Position numbers and translations under genes: made by a program. A DNA stretch of 64,000 bases from an uncultured Pelagibacteraceae bacterium. Its GTDB lineage: Bacteria > Pseudomonadota > Alphaproteobacteria > Pelagibacterales > Pelagibacteraceae. The notes under the pieces are model-generated. The model was given only the letters and a program-made list of their open reading frames with translations, was not told where the DNA came from and made no database searches. Below are positions 17,798-25,937 of this stretch, piece after piece; the stretch's first letter is position 1; every line of letters begins with the position of its first letter. The DNA lies in contig CACJQT010000004.1 of NCBI GenBank assembly GCA_902595635.1, positions 17,750-81,749 of the forward strand. Reading direction: 5' to 3'.

Positions 17798-18404
17798 GAA
17801 TAAAAGTTTATTTATAAAAATATTGTTATTCTTTCTAGTGCACATAAATGCAAGTGCAATAGAAAAGGTTATATTATTCGGCGATAGTTTAATGGCGGGT
17901 TATGGTCTACCTAAAGAACAACACTTATCTTTGGTTTTAGAAAGTAATCTCGTAAGGAGTGGTTTAAATATTAAGGTAATAAATGGAAGTGTGTCAGGAA
18001 GTACTTCTTCTGGTGGATTGAATAGAGCAGAATGGAGTTTATCAGAACCCGGTATTGATCTAATCATCCTTGGTCTTGGGGCAAATGATATGCTCAGAGG
18101 AATTCAACCAGATGAAACTGAGAGAAATTTAGAAGAAATAATTAAAATCGCTAACAGTAAAAAAATTAAAATTATAATAGCTGGGATGGTTGCGCCAACA
18201 ACTCATGGAACTAAATATAAAAAAAATTTTGATGCTATTTATCCTAAATTGTCAAAAAAATATAATTTACCTTTAATTCCATTTTTGCTAGAGGGTGTTG
18301 CTCTTGATCCAAATCTAAATCAACAAGATGGCATACATCCTAACAAAGCTGGAACAATAGTTATAAGTAATACAATTCAAGATATTATTTCAAAAAATTA
18401 TTAA
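17796..18404 (+). CDS. tesA: GDSL-family periplasmic arylesterase / acyl-CoA thioesterase I
   Basis: 202 residues from the ATG at 17796. A signal peptide (about residues 1-21, hydrophobic core then NASA) targets it to the periplasm. SGNH-hydrolase blocks: VILFGDSLMAGYGLP (nucleophile Ser), NGSVSGSTSSGGLNR (Gly), LGLGANDMLRG (Asn), and DGIHPNKAG (Asp and His). It hydrolyses esters or thioesters of lipids. In gammaproteobacteria tesA is likewise divergent from an ABC ATPase and a two-FtsX permease, suggesting a joint envelope-lipid role. A weak GAAG precedes the start. Confidence 0.93.
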   Translation: MNKSLFIKILLFFLVHINASAIEKVILFGDSLMAGYGLPKEQHLSLVLESNLVRSGLNIKVINGSVSGSTSSGGLNRAEWSLSEPGIDLIILGLGANDMLRGIQPDETERNLEEIIKIANSKKIKIIIAGMVAPTTHGTKYKKNFDAIYPKLSKKYNLPLIPFLLEGVALDPNLNQQDGIHPNKAGTIVISNTIQDIISKNY

Positions 18405-18410
18405 TCGGAT

Positions 18411-19412
18411 ATGAAAAAAAAATATCATCATTTAGCAAATGGCACATTTCGTAATCCTGAAGGATCAAAGGTGATTGATATGAATTTCAATTGGTCGTTT
18501 AAGGTCTTTAACCAAGAAAAAAAAAAATTAGATATGACTTTTCCTGAAAGTAATATCATTAAAAAAGAAAAAGTTTTATTGGATTTAAATAATTTCCAAA
18601 AAGAAGATTATGTAGCGTGGATAGGTCATACAACATTTTTATTAAAATTAGGGGAAATAACAATAATAACAGATCCAGTTTTTTCAAAAAATGCAGGACC
18701 TTTATTTTTTGGGCCAAAGAGATTTACCGAACCAGCATTAAAACTAAATGAAATACCAAAAACAGATATTTTTCTACTAACTCACAATCACTACGATCAT
18801 CAAGACATGAAAACAATAATGAGATTTCCATATAAAGATTCTAAAGTTTTGTTACCTTTAGGACTAAAAAAATATTTTAAAATTAATAGATTTAAAGATG
18901 TAAATGAAATGGATTGGTATGATCAAATAAGAATAAATCAGAATTTAAATATCACTTTTCTGCCATCAGTCCACTGGTCAAAAAGGAGTTTAACGGATAC
19001 TAATAAAACTTTATGGGGCAGCTATTTGATTGAATACAAAGGAAAAAAAATATTATTTTCATGTGATACTGGTGTTGGAAAAATATATAAAGAATTGGGA
19101 GATAAGTATGGTCCAATTGATTTAACATTTATTAACATTGGCGCATATAATTTTTATCCTATGGCTTCAATTAAAGACTCTTCTGCTTACCACACTAACC
19201 CTGAAGAAGCCCTTGGACTTGCTAAAGATTTAAAAAGTAAAAAAGTAATTGGAATGCATTGGGGAACTTTTGTCTTATCACTTGAACCAATATTAGAGCC
19301 CCCTTTAAGGTTTAAGCAAAATGCAGAAAAATTTGGATTTAAAAAAGATGATGCAATTATTTTTAAAATTGGTGAATTTAAATTATTTAAAGAGCTTTTT
19401 GATACTAACTAG
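18411..19412 (+). CDS. Metallo-beta-lactamase-fold hydrolase (NAPE-PLD / UlaG-like)
   Basis: 333 residues without a signal peptide. The metal-binding motif THNHYDHQD (H-x-H-x-D-H) is at about 125-132, preceded by WIGHTTFLLKLGEITIITDPVFS. SVHWSKRS, SCDTGVG and IGMHWGTF supply the remaining metal ligands. The starting YHHLANGTFRNPEGS and the FGPKRFTEPAL loop are typical of bacterial members related to N-acylphosphatidylethanolamine phospholipase D. It starts six bases after tesA and is likely co-transcribed, in keeping with lipid metabolism, but the substrate is not proven. Confidence 0.85.
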   Translation: MKKKYHHLANGTFRNPEGSKVIDMNFNWSFKVFNQEKKKLDMTFPESNIIKKEKVLLDLNNFQKEDYVAWIGHTTFLLKLGEITIITDPVFSKNAGPLFFGPKRFTEPALKLNEIPKTDIFLLTHNHYDHQDMKTIMRFPYKDSKVLLPLGLKKYFKINRFKDVNEMDWYDQIRINQNLNITFLPSVHWSKRSLTDTNKTLWGSYLIEYKGKKILFSCDTGVGKIYKELGDKYGPIDLTFINIGAYNFYPMASIKDSSAYHTNPEEALGLAKDLKSKKVIGMHWGTFVLSLEPILEPPLRFKQNAEKFGFKKDDAIIFKIGEFKLFKELFDTN

Positions 19413-20469
19413 AATTTTCCATCAACCACAATCCATCTTGATTTAAAAAATATAGTTTACCATTTATAGGATGAATTTGTATGTCTCTGATTCTTCCAAT
19501 TTTATCTTTAAATATTATTTCCTCTTTTACGTTTGATAAATCATTAAACTCTAATTTTCTTAAAGACTTATCTTTAAGAGAAGTAATTAATGCATGACCT
19601 TTCCATTCTTTAAATTCATTACCTTTATAAATTGTGATCGCACTTGTGGCTATAGATGGAACCCAATATTGAATGGCTTTTGTAAAGCCAGGTTTCCATT
19701 TTGGCCCTATTGGTATACCTGAATAATTTGTGCCACCCCATCCAAGAATTTTCCAACCATAATTTTCACCTTTCTTTGCTTCACCAAACCAATCGCCTCC
19801 TTTTGCACCATGATTGCTCATATAAATTTTTCCATCGAAAGGTGATAAAGCTAAACCTTGAGGATTTCTTACACCAATTTGATATATTTCAGGCAGCCAG
19901 TCTGATTTCCCCTCAAAACGAGGATTGTCTTTTGGAATGCCACCATCTAGATAAATTCTAATTATACTCCCTGGATGTTTATTTCCATCTTGAGCAATCA
20001 TTCCCCCGCCTCTTTCACCTGCAGAAGCAAATAAATAATTGTCTTTAATTACCAGTCTTGAACCAAAGTGATAAGGCGAGTCAATTGGTGGATTGGCTTG
20101 AAAAATATTTTTAAAATTTAATTTGTTTTTATTAAATTTTGCACGTGCAATTGAAGTACTAGTCTTCCAATTATTTCTATTTTCTGTGTATGAGATGTAA
20201 ATGTAATCTTCATTATACAGAATATCCAATAATCCTCCCTGTCCATATTCTACAAAATTTAAGTTATGACCAATTTCACTCGTCTCTCTTGTCGAAATAT
20301 TAACAAGTTTTATTTTGCCACCTTTCTCGGTAACAATCATTTCATTATCATTAACGAATGACGAACCCCAAGGTGCTTCTAATTCAATAATTTTATTAAA
20401 ATTAAAATTTTTACTAAATGAATTAGTTGATAATAGTATTAATGATAAAAGAAATAATAATTTCTTCAC
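19405..20469 (-). CDS. PQQ-dependent sugar dehydrogenase family protein (YliI/Asd-like), periplasmic
   Basis: 354 residues from a GTG at 20469, two bases beyond the SDR stop. I prefer this to longer starts because it opens with a clean signal peptide (KKLLFLLSLILLSTNSFSK). The six-bladed propeller of the soluble glucose dehydrogenase family follows: PWGSSFVNDNEMIVTEKGG, GQGGLLDILYNEDYIYISY, FGSRLVIKDNYLFASAGERG, GVRNPQGLALSPFDGKIYMSNHG and GENYGWKILGWGG. Such enzymes oxidise aldose sugars in the periplasm if PQQ is available. I see no PQQ synthesis genes here. It converges on the MBL gene with an eight-base overlap. Confidence 0.88.
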   Translation of the reverse strand: MKKLLFLLSLILLSTNSFSKNFNFNKIIELEAPWGSSFVNDNEMIVTEKGGKIKLVNISTRETSEIGHNLNFVEYGQGGLLDILYNEDYIYISYTENRNNWKTSTSIARAKFNKNKLNFKNIFQANPPIDSPYHFGSRLVIKDNYLFASAGERGGGMIAQDGNKHPGSIIRIYLDGGIPKDNPRFEGKSDWLPEIYQIGVRNPQGLALSPFDGKIYMSNHGAKGGDWFGEAKKGENYGWKILGWGGTNYSGIPIGPKWKPGFTKAIQYWVPSIATSAITIYKGNEFKEWKGHALITSLKDKSLRKLEFNDLSNVKEEIIFKDKIGRIRDIQIHPINGKLYFLNQDGLWLMENSS

Positions 20470-20470
20470 T

Positions 20471-21181
20471 CTATGAAAGTTTTGATCTACCACCATCGAC
20501 AGCAATAATTTGTCCTGTAACCCAAGAACTTTCTTCAGTAATTAGAAATTTTGCAAGCGAAGCTGAGTCTTTACCTTCTCCAAGTCTTTTTAATGGATGG
20601 GCTTTTGCTATACCATCAGCTAAAACTTTATTTTTAAGCATTGGCTCTGCAATTTTTGAATTAGTTAAACTTGGAGCAATGCAATTTACTCTTATATTAG
20701 GAGCAAATTCTGCTGCTAAAGAAACAGTTAATCCTTCAACAGCTGCTTTAGTTGAAGCTATAATTGCATGATTTGTAAAACCCCTTTGAGCAGCAACAGT
20801 TGAAAACAAAACAATCGATCCTTTATTTTTTTTTAAACTTTCTTGATAACCTTTAATTAAATCTACTGCAGAATATAAATTTAGTTTCATACATTTTGTA
20901 AAATCTTGTTCTGAAACCATTCTCAAAGGTTTTAAATCAATTGAACCAACACAATAAGCTATACCTTTGATATCATCTATTTCGGACTTAATCTTTTCAA
21001 CAAAACCATTTTCTAAAACATCAGAGACTGTATATTTACAATTTAGTTTTTCAGACAAAGATTTTGTTCTTTCTTCATCCCTACCAATTAAATGTACTTC
21101 TTTACCGGCCGCATGTAACTGTTCAGCTAAATTAGATCCGATAGATCCTGTCGCACCTACTACTAAATATTTTTCTGACAT
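20471..21181 (-). CDS. Short-chain dehydrogenase/reductase-like protein lacking the catalytic tyrosine
   Basis: 236 residues with an SDR Rossmann fold: VVGATGSIGSNLAEQL at the N-terminus, YCVGSIDLKPL in place of the usual NNAG, FSTVAAQRGF, and IRVNCIAPSLTNSKI. The C-terminus SWVTGQIIAVDGGRS is typical. At the active site IASTKAAVEG keeps Lys145, but the position four residues before it is Ile141, not the usual Tyr, and the catalytic-serine position reads Ser-Thr. It may therefore be an atypical oxidoreductase or a binding protein. It starts near the divergent photolyase gene, 27 bases apart. Confidence 0.85.
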   Translation of the reverse strand: MSEKYLVVGATGSIGSNLAEQLHAAGKEVHLIGRDEERTKSLSEKLNCKYTVSDVLENGFVEKIKSEIDDIKGIAYCVGSIDLKPLRMVSEQDFTKCMKLNLYSAVDLIKGYQESLKKNKGSIVLFSTVAAQRGFTNHAIIASTKAAVEGLTVSLAAEFAPNIRVNCIAPSLTNSKIAEPMLKNKVLADGIAKAHPLKRLGEGKDSASLAKFLITEESSWVTGQIIAVDGGRSKLS

Positions 21182-21208
21182 AAATTTTTAAAGAGTTATA
21201 TATAGTTA

Positions 21209-22699
21209 ATGAAATTATTTTTTCTACTTGGAAATCAGCTTTTCTCAGAGAAATATCTAGAAAAGTACAAAAAAGACCACTTTTTCTTTATGGCTGAAGA
21301 TTATCAGCTTTGTACATACGAAAAGCATCATAAACAAAAGATATTATTGTTCTTATCTTGCATGCGATCTCACGCAGACAGACTAAAAAAAAATAAATTT
21401 AAATTAGAATATTCTTCGATCGAGGATAAATCCTTCAAGCTGGATTACACAGAAAAATTAAAAAAAATAATTAAAGCAAAAAAAATTAAAGAAATTTCAA
21501 GTTTCGAAATTGAGGATAAGTTTTTTGAAAATAAAATTGCCAATTTTTTAAAAAAGGAAAAAATTAAATGGAATATTATTCAAACACCAATGTTTTTAAA
21601 TTCTAGAGAAAAATTTAAAAACTATTTATCGAAATCAAAAAAACCTTTTATGGCAGTTTTTTATAAAGAGACTAGAAGAGATTTGGATATACTCATGAAA
21701 AAAGATGGTAATCCAGAAGGAGGTAAATGGAGTTTTGACGAAGAAAATCGAAATAAACTTCCAAAAAATATATCTATACCCAAATTTCCTAAAATTACTG
21801 AGACTGTTCATACGAAAAAACTAAAAATTTTAATAGATAAAAATTTTAAAAGTCACCCAGGTAATACGAAAGACTTTTGGTTTGCTACGGAATATGATGA
21901 TGTAATTAAATTATTAAATTTTTTTATTAAAGAGAAATCAAATTTATTTGGGGATTATGAAGATGCAGTTGATCAGAAAGACAATATATTATTTCATAGT
22001 GCTTTAAGTCCTTACATCAATTTAGGTCTTATCACTCCAGAATTTATAATTAAAAAAGTTTTAGATTTTCACAACAAAAATAAAATAAGATTAAATTCCT
22101 TAGAAGGTTATATTCGTCAAGTAATCGGGTGGAGAGAATTTATGAGGGGAATATATCAAAGCTATTCAAAAGAAATGGAAACTAGAAATTTTTTTAAACA
22201 AAATAGAAAAATGAAAAACTCATGGTACGAAGGAACAACAGGATTACCACCTCTAGATTATGCTATTAAAAATGCAGTGAATTATGGTTGGTCACATCAT
22301 ATTGAAAGGTTAATGATCTTATCAAACATAATGAATTTATGTGAACTTAAGCCAACGTATGTTTACAAATGGTTTATGGAAATGTTTGTGGATTCCTCTG
22401 ACTGGGTAATGGTCCCGAATGTTTATGGAATGGGGCTTTTCAGTGATGGAGGAATATTTGCAACAAAACCATATATCTGCGGCTCCGCTTATTTCATGAA
22501 AATGATGGATTTTAAAAAAGGAGAATGGTGCAATACCATGGATGGTCTTTATTGGAGATTCATAAATAGAAATAGAGCCTTCTTTTTAAAAAATCCTAGA
22601 CTTTCTATGATGGTTAGAATTTTTGATAAAATGAAACCTGATAGAAAAAAATTAATTTTAGCTGAGGCAGAAAAATTTATTAAACAAAATACTGCATAG
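21209..22699 (+). CDS. Cryptochrome/photolyase of the PhrB-CryB (FeS-BCP) family
   Basis: 496 residues. LLGNQLFSEKYLEK with a central FMAEDYQLCTYEKHHKQKI is the N-terminal alpha/beta domain of the bacterial (6-4) photolyase group. The FAD domain follows: GYIRQVIGWREFMRGIY, HHIERLMILSN, and SDWVMVPNVYGMGLFSDGG. Family members repair (6-4) photoproducts with light and usually hold a 4Fe-4S cluster by four cysteines. Here the region KPYICGSAYFMKMMDF...GEWCNTMDGLYWRF keeps only one clear ligand candidate, C441; the usual C-x-x-C has become DFKKGE. Start ATG 21209. Followed by a one-base-overlapping DUF2256 gene. Confidence 0.9.
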   Translation: MKLFFLLGNQLFSEKYLEKYKKDHFFFMAEDYQLCTYEKHHKQKILLFLSCMRSHADRLKKNKFKLEYSSIEDKSFKLDYTEKLKKIIKAKKIKEISSFEIEDKFFENKIANFLKKEKIKWNIIQTPMFLNSREKFKNYLSKSKKPFMAVFYKETRRDLDILMKKDGNPEGGKWSFDEENRNKLPKNISIPKFPKITETVHTKKLKILIDKNFKSHPGNTKDFWFATEYDDVIKLLNFFIKEKSNLFGDYEDAVDQKDNILFHSALSPYINLGLITPEFIIKKVLDFHNKNKIRLNSLEGYIRQVIGWREFMRGIYQSYSKEMETRNFFKQNRKMKNSWYEGTTGLPPLDYAIKNAVNYGWSHHIERLMILSNIMNLCELKPTYVYKWFMEMFVDSSDWVMVPNVYGMGLFSDGGIFATKPYICGSAYFMKMMDFKKGEWCNTMDGLYWRFINRNRAFFLKNPRLSMMVRIFDKMKPDRKKLILAEAEKFIKQNTA

Positions 22700-22827
22700 T
22701 GAGAAAAGAAAATTTACCCACAAAAATTTGCCCTGTATGTAAGAGACCTTTTACTTGGAGAAAAAAATGGAAATTAAACTGGGATAAAGTGAAATATTGT
22801 TCTAAGAAATGTTCAAAAAATAACTAA
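22699..22827 (+). CDS. DUF2256 zinc-ribbon-like small protein
   Basis: 42 residues, from the GTG at 22699 that overlaps the photolyase stop (TAGTG) to the TAA at 22827. ICPVCKRPFTWRKKW, then KYCSKKCS, is the complete DUF2256 signature with two C-x-x-C-like pairs likely to bind one zinc. Members of this family are often encoded next to cryptochrome/photolyase genes; their function is unknown. Tight translational coupling suggests a partner role. The stop directly abuts the convergent stop of the next gene at 22828. Confidence 0.85.
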   Translation: MRKENLPTKICPVCKRPFTWRKKWKLNWDKVKYCSKKCSKNN

Positions 22828-23058
22828 TTAACAACAAGAGCAGCTTTTCTTTTTCTCCGGTTTTTTTTCTTCAATCACTTCTTCTTTAGGGGCCGATTGT
22901 TCAAAAATTTTTGCTGCTTCAGCTTCTTTCTCTTTTAATATTTTATTTTCAATGTATGCGTAAAGAGAGTTGAAACCTAATTTTGAAGCTTTCTTTTCTT
23001 CGTAATTCCTTCTGCCTTTAAGATTTTCAATAATTTCAAGAACTTGCGGGTTATTCAT
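22828..23058 (-). CDS. Small conserved hypothetical protein with CSCC tail
   Basis: 76 residues with no recognised domain. The first part (about 1-50) is basic and helical (IIENLKGRRNYEEKKASKLGF, then LYAYIENKILKEKE). An Ala/Glu/Lys-rich linker follows, and the C-terminus is KKSCSCC. A Cys cluster at the very end suggests metal binding or lipid or redox modification, but this is inference. ATG at 23058. It is placed just upstream of argG-side genes on the same strand as the second photolyase, 41 bases from it. Confidence 0.65.
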   Translation of the reverse strand: MNNPQVLEIIENLKGRRNYEEKKASKLGFNSLYAYIENKILKEKEAEAAKIFEQSAPKEEVIEEKKPEKKKSCSCC

Positions 23059-23099
23059 ACTATTGTTATCTCATAATTTTGATAATTTACAATAGTTCT

Positions 23100-24242
23100 T
23101 TAAAAAAATTCTTTAATTATAGTTGGTATATATTTTTTGAAATTAAAAAAACCTTTATTGCAATATTTCCAAGAACTTCGGTCTAAATTACGATAAAGAA
23201 ATTTTATATTATTTATTCCTTGAGAAGTTAAAAAATCTAAGTTTTCTCCAACACAAGGATATAAAAAATAACTATTCTCAATTGTTTTAAGATTACCAAT
23301 ATCAATAATTTCACAATCCAAAGATTTTTCATCCAACCTTCTTTTTTGATCCTGAATTAAATTAGTCTTAAATTTCACTGTTTTTTCACTAAGTGTAATA
23401 TTTCTACTGTCGTTATTATTTTTAACTAAATAAATCTTTTTAAATTTATGGTCTTTGAAATCAGTCAACTCAAAGGAAAGATTATTATCAAAAATAATTA
23501 AATTTTGCTCATCCAAACTTACTGGATTACTAAAATCTTTTAAGACAGCCTTGTATATTTTCTCGCTAACTTTAGGTGGTGCATTTTCATTTAAATTAAT
23601 GTTATTAAATCTGTTATTAGTAAATTTTTTTATATTCCATTCACTTGCCAAATAATGCTTACCTTGAGTTTGTATCCCAGCAACCCATCTCCATCCCAAT
23701 GTATTAGATGCTGCATCTCCATCATAGAGATGCTTCATAAAAAATTCAGCTCCTAATTGCCAAGGTAAATTTAAAGTAAAAATCCAGATACTGGCAAACC
23801 ACATTCTTGTATGATTATGAAGGTAATTAAATTCTTTTAATTCTTTAACCCATTCATTAAAACATTCTATATTTGTATTTCCATCAATGGCATTTAAATA
23901 ATCTTTATTATCTTTGTATTTTTCTCTTATAATTTTTAGTTCTATTATGTAATCTGTCCATACATTAGGTCTTAATTCTAACCATCCTTTCCAATAAGTA
24001 CGCCACAAAACCTCCTGAATAAATTTTTCATTTTTAGAAAATGAAAATTTCTTTAAGGCTTTATCTATAACTTCTAACTCATTTAATATTCCATGAGATA
24101 TATATGGAGAAATACAAGATATATTTGATCTTTTATCTGGACCAAAATCAAAATTTCTCAATCTTGAATATTCAGAAAGATTATTTTCAACAAAATTATC
24201 TAGTTTATTAGTGGCTTGCGCCCGACTTGGTTCAAAATTCAT
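23100..24242 (-). CDS. FAD-binding photolyase-like protein with reversed domain order
   Basis: 380 residues. Residues 1-225 are the FAD-binding helical domain of the class I photolyase/cryptochrome family: SRAQATNKLDNFV, ISPYISHGIL, EVLWRTYWKGW, YLHNHTRMWFASIW, then HLYDGDAASNTLGWRWVAG. The usual N-terminal antenna domain is missing. Instead about 150 residues follow the FAD domain (NLIIFDNN, KIYLVKNN, CEIIDIG, YPCVGENLDFL, ending GFFNFKKYIPTIIK) with an alternating beta/alpha pattern like that antenna domain, so the gene may be a circular permutation. Likely role: light-dependent repair or signalling. It is seven bases from argG. Confidence 0.82.
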   Translation of the reverse strand: MNFEPSRAQATNKLDNFVENNLSEYSRLRNFDFGPDKRSNISCISPYISHGILNELEVIDKALKKFSFSKNEKFIQEVLWRTYWKGWLELRPNVWTDYIIELKIIREKYKDNKDYLNAIDGNTNIECFNEWVKELKEFNYLHNHTRMWFASIWIFTLNLPWQLGAEFFMKHLYDGDAASNTLGWRWVAGIQTQGKHYLASEWNIKKFTNNRFNNINLNENAPPKVSEKIYKAVLKDFSNPVSLDEQNLIIFDNNLSFELTDFKDHKFKKIYLVKNNNDSRNITLSEKTVKFKTNLIQDQKRRLDEKSLDCEIIDIGNLKTIENSYFLYPCVGENLDFLTSQGINNIKFLYRNLDRSSWKYCNKGFFNFKKYIPTIIKEFF

Positions 24243-24248
24243 GATATT

Positions 24249-25433
24249 TTATTTTAATTTTTTCTTGTGAAAATTAATAAATCTTTCAACATTTGATTTA
24301 TTAAAAGTTTTATTTTCCTCAAATGAAACTTTTTTCATAGAATAAGCTGAACTTTTAGTTATTCTTGAATGAATAATAACATTCCCTTTATATAACCTCA
24401 ATTTAACTGATCCATTAACTTTACTTCTCTTAAGATCTACAATTCTTTGTAATTTAAATCTCTCTTTAGAAAACCAATATCCATTGTAAATCAGTTCCGC
24501 ATATCTAGGCATAATTTTTTCTTTCTTATGCATTGTATCTTTATCAAGTGTAACAGACTCTATAGCCCTATGAGCGTGCATTAATAAAGTTCCGCCTGGT
24601 GTTTCGTATACACCTCTTGATTTTATACCGATAAATCTATTTTCTACTAAATCAACTCTTCCAACAGCATTTTTTCCAGCTATGTCGTTTAATTTTCCAA
24701 GCAATTTAGATGGAGATAATTTTTTCCCATTCACTGCAATCGGATCTCCACTTTTAAAGTCTATTTTTAAAATTGAAGATTTATTAGGTGCTTTTTCTGG
24801 AGATACCGTTCTTTGAAAGATAAAGTCGGGTGCAGAGTTTTTTGGATTTTCTAACAACTTTCCTTCTGTTGATGTATGAAAAATATTATCGTCTACCGAA
24901 AAAGGTGGCGCTCCTTTCTTGTCTTTAGGTATTTCAATTTTATTTTTTTTTGCATAATTAATTAGATCTGATCTAGATTTCAGCTTCCAAATTCTCCAAG
25001 GCGCAATAACTTTTATTTTAGGACCAAAATAATGATAACCTAACTCAAATCTTACTTGATCATTTCCTTTTCCTGTTGATCCATGAGACACAGCATAGGC
25101 ATTAAATTTTTTAGCAATTCTAATTTGATCTTTGGCTATTAAAGGTCTAGCAATTGAGGTTCCAAGCAAATAAACACCCTCATATATTGCATGGCCCCTA
25201 ATCATTGGATAAACATAATCTTTTACAAAAATATCTTTTAGATCTTGAATAATAATATTTTTTACGCCAAGTTTTTTTGCGTTTCTGAAAATTTTATTTC
25301 TATCTATTTCTTGACCAATGTCTGCAGTATAACAAATTACTTCTGCATCATAATTTTCCTGTAACCATTTTAATATGATTGATGTGTCCAAACCTCCAGA
25401 ATAGGCAAGAACTATCTTTTTCTTTGATTTCAT
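24249..25433 (-). CDS. argG: Argininosuccinate synthase
   Basis: 394 residues. It joins citrulline and aspartate with ATP in arginine synthesis. KIVLAYSGGLDTSIILKWL is the N-type ATP pyrophosphatase loop. AVSHGSTGKGNDQVRFELG, ENRFIGIKSRGVYETPGGTLL and the Asp/citrulline-binding residues match the family throughout and the length is normal. ATG at 25433, three bases from ialB, so it is co-transcribed. Confidence 0.97.
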   Translation of the reverse strand: MKSKKKIVLAYSGGLDTSIILKWLQENYDAEVICYTADIGQEIDRNKIFRNAKKLGVKNIIIQDLKDIFVKDYVYPMIRGHAIYEGVYLLGTSIARPLIAKDQIRIAKKFNAYAVSHGSTGKGNDQVRFELGYHYFGPKIKVIAPWRIWKLKSRSDLINYAKKNKIEIPKDKKGAPPFSVDDNIFHTSTEGKLLENPKNSAPDFIFQRTVSPEKAPNKSSILKIDFKSGDPIAVNGKKLSPSKLLGKLNDIAGKNAVGRVDLVENRFIGIKSRGVYETPGGTLLMHAHRAIESVTLDKDTMHKKEKIMPRYAELIYNGYWFSKERFKLQRIVDLKRSKVNGSVKLRLYKGNVIIHSRITKSSAYSMKKVSFEENKTFNKSNVERFINFHKKKLK

Positions 25434-25436
25434 TAT

Positions 25437-25937
25437 TTAACTACAGCTTTTTTTAGCCGCGTTATATGCTTTAGTGAAGCCCATCAAAGAATAATGATCA
25501 ATTGTTTGAGAACCAGATTTATTATATCCAGTAACCATTAATCTTGAGGCCTTTTTCATTCTGCTAACAACTTTTTTTTCAATTTTATTACTTGAAATCC
25601 ATGCAAAATTATCTTGAGCTATATCAAATTTATATTTTGATTTACCAGAGCTAGCTGTAATTGAATTTTGACTGTTGTATTCATAGCCTGAGGTTGTGCT
25701 TACTTCGTCTTTAATTTTTTCAGATGGTCTAAAAGTTACAAATAATCTTGCATCTCTATCATTTTTTTTAGGAGATTGAAGAACAGGTTTAGATTGAGCA
25801 AAACATACTTTACTATCCCCATTGGTAACAACAATTGCATCCCAGTCTTTAAATGTTCCTATTTTATTTAATTCTTCTGAATAAGAAGTTGATCCTAATA
25901 AGAGAATAAAAAAAATTATTTTAAAAATTATGGACAT
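25437..25937 (-). CDS. Invasion-associated locus B (IalB) family periplasmic protein
   Basis: 166 residues with a signal peptide (MSIIFKIIFFILLLGSTSYS). The mature part has the IalB pattern: FKDWDAIVVTNGDSKVCFAQSKPV, ARLFVTFRPSEK, DNFAWISSNK, then VTGYNKSGSQTIDHYSLMGFTKAYNAAKKSC with two conserved Cys. Function in free-living alphaproteobacteria is not known; the name comes from a Bartonella virulence gene. Starts inside the end of the aldo/keto reductase gene (overlap 10 bases). Confidence 0.85.
   Translation of the reverse strand: MSIIFKIIFFILLLGSTSYSEELNKIGTFKDWDAIVVTNGDSKVCFAQSKPVLQSPKKNDRDARLFVTFRPSEKIKDEVSTTSGYEYNSQNSITASSGKSKYKFDIAQDNFAWISSNKIEKKVVSRMKKASRLMVTGYNKSGSQTIDHYSLMGFTKAYNAAKKSCS

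Noticed and set aside
17798..17845. Earlier start of the ABC ATPase
   Set aside because: Would run into tesA signal-peptide codons; MNTLLKLKK start matches the family.
20470..20505. Earlier start of the sugar dehydrogenase
   Set aside because: The GTG at 20469 follows the SDR stop and gives a clean signal peptide; upstream residues belong to the SDR frame.
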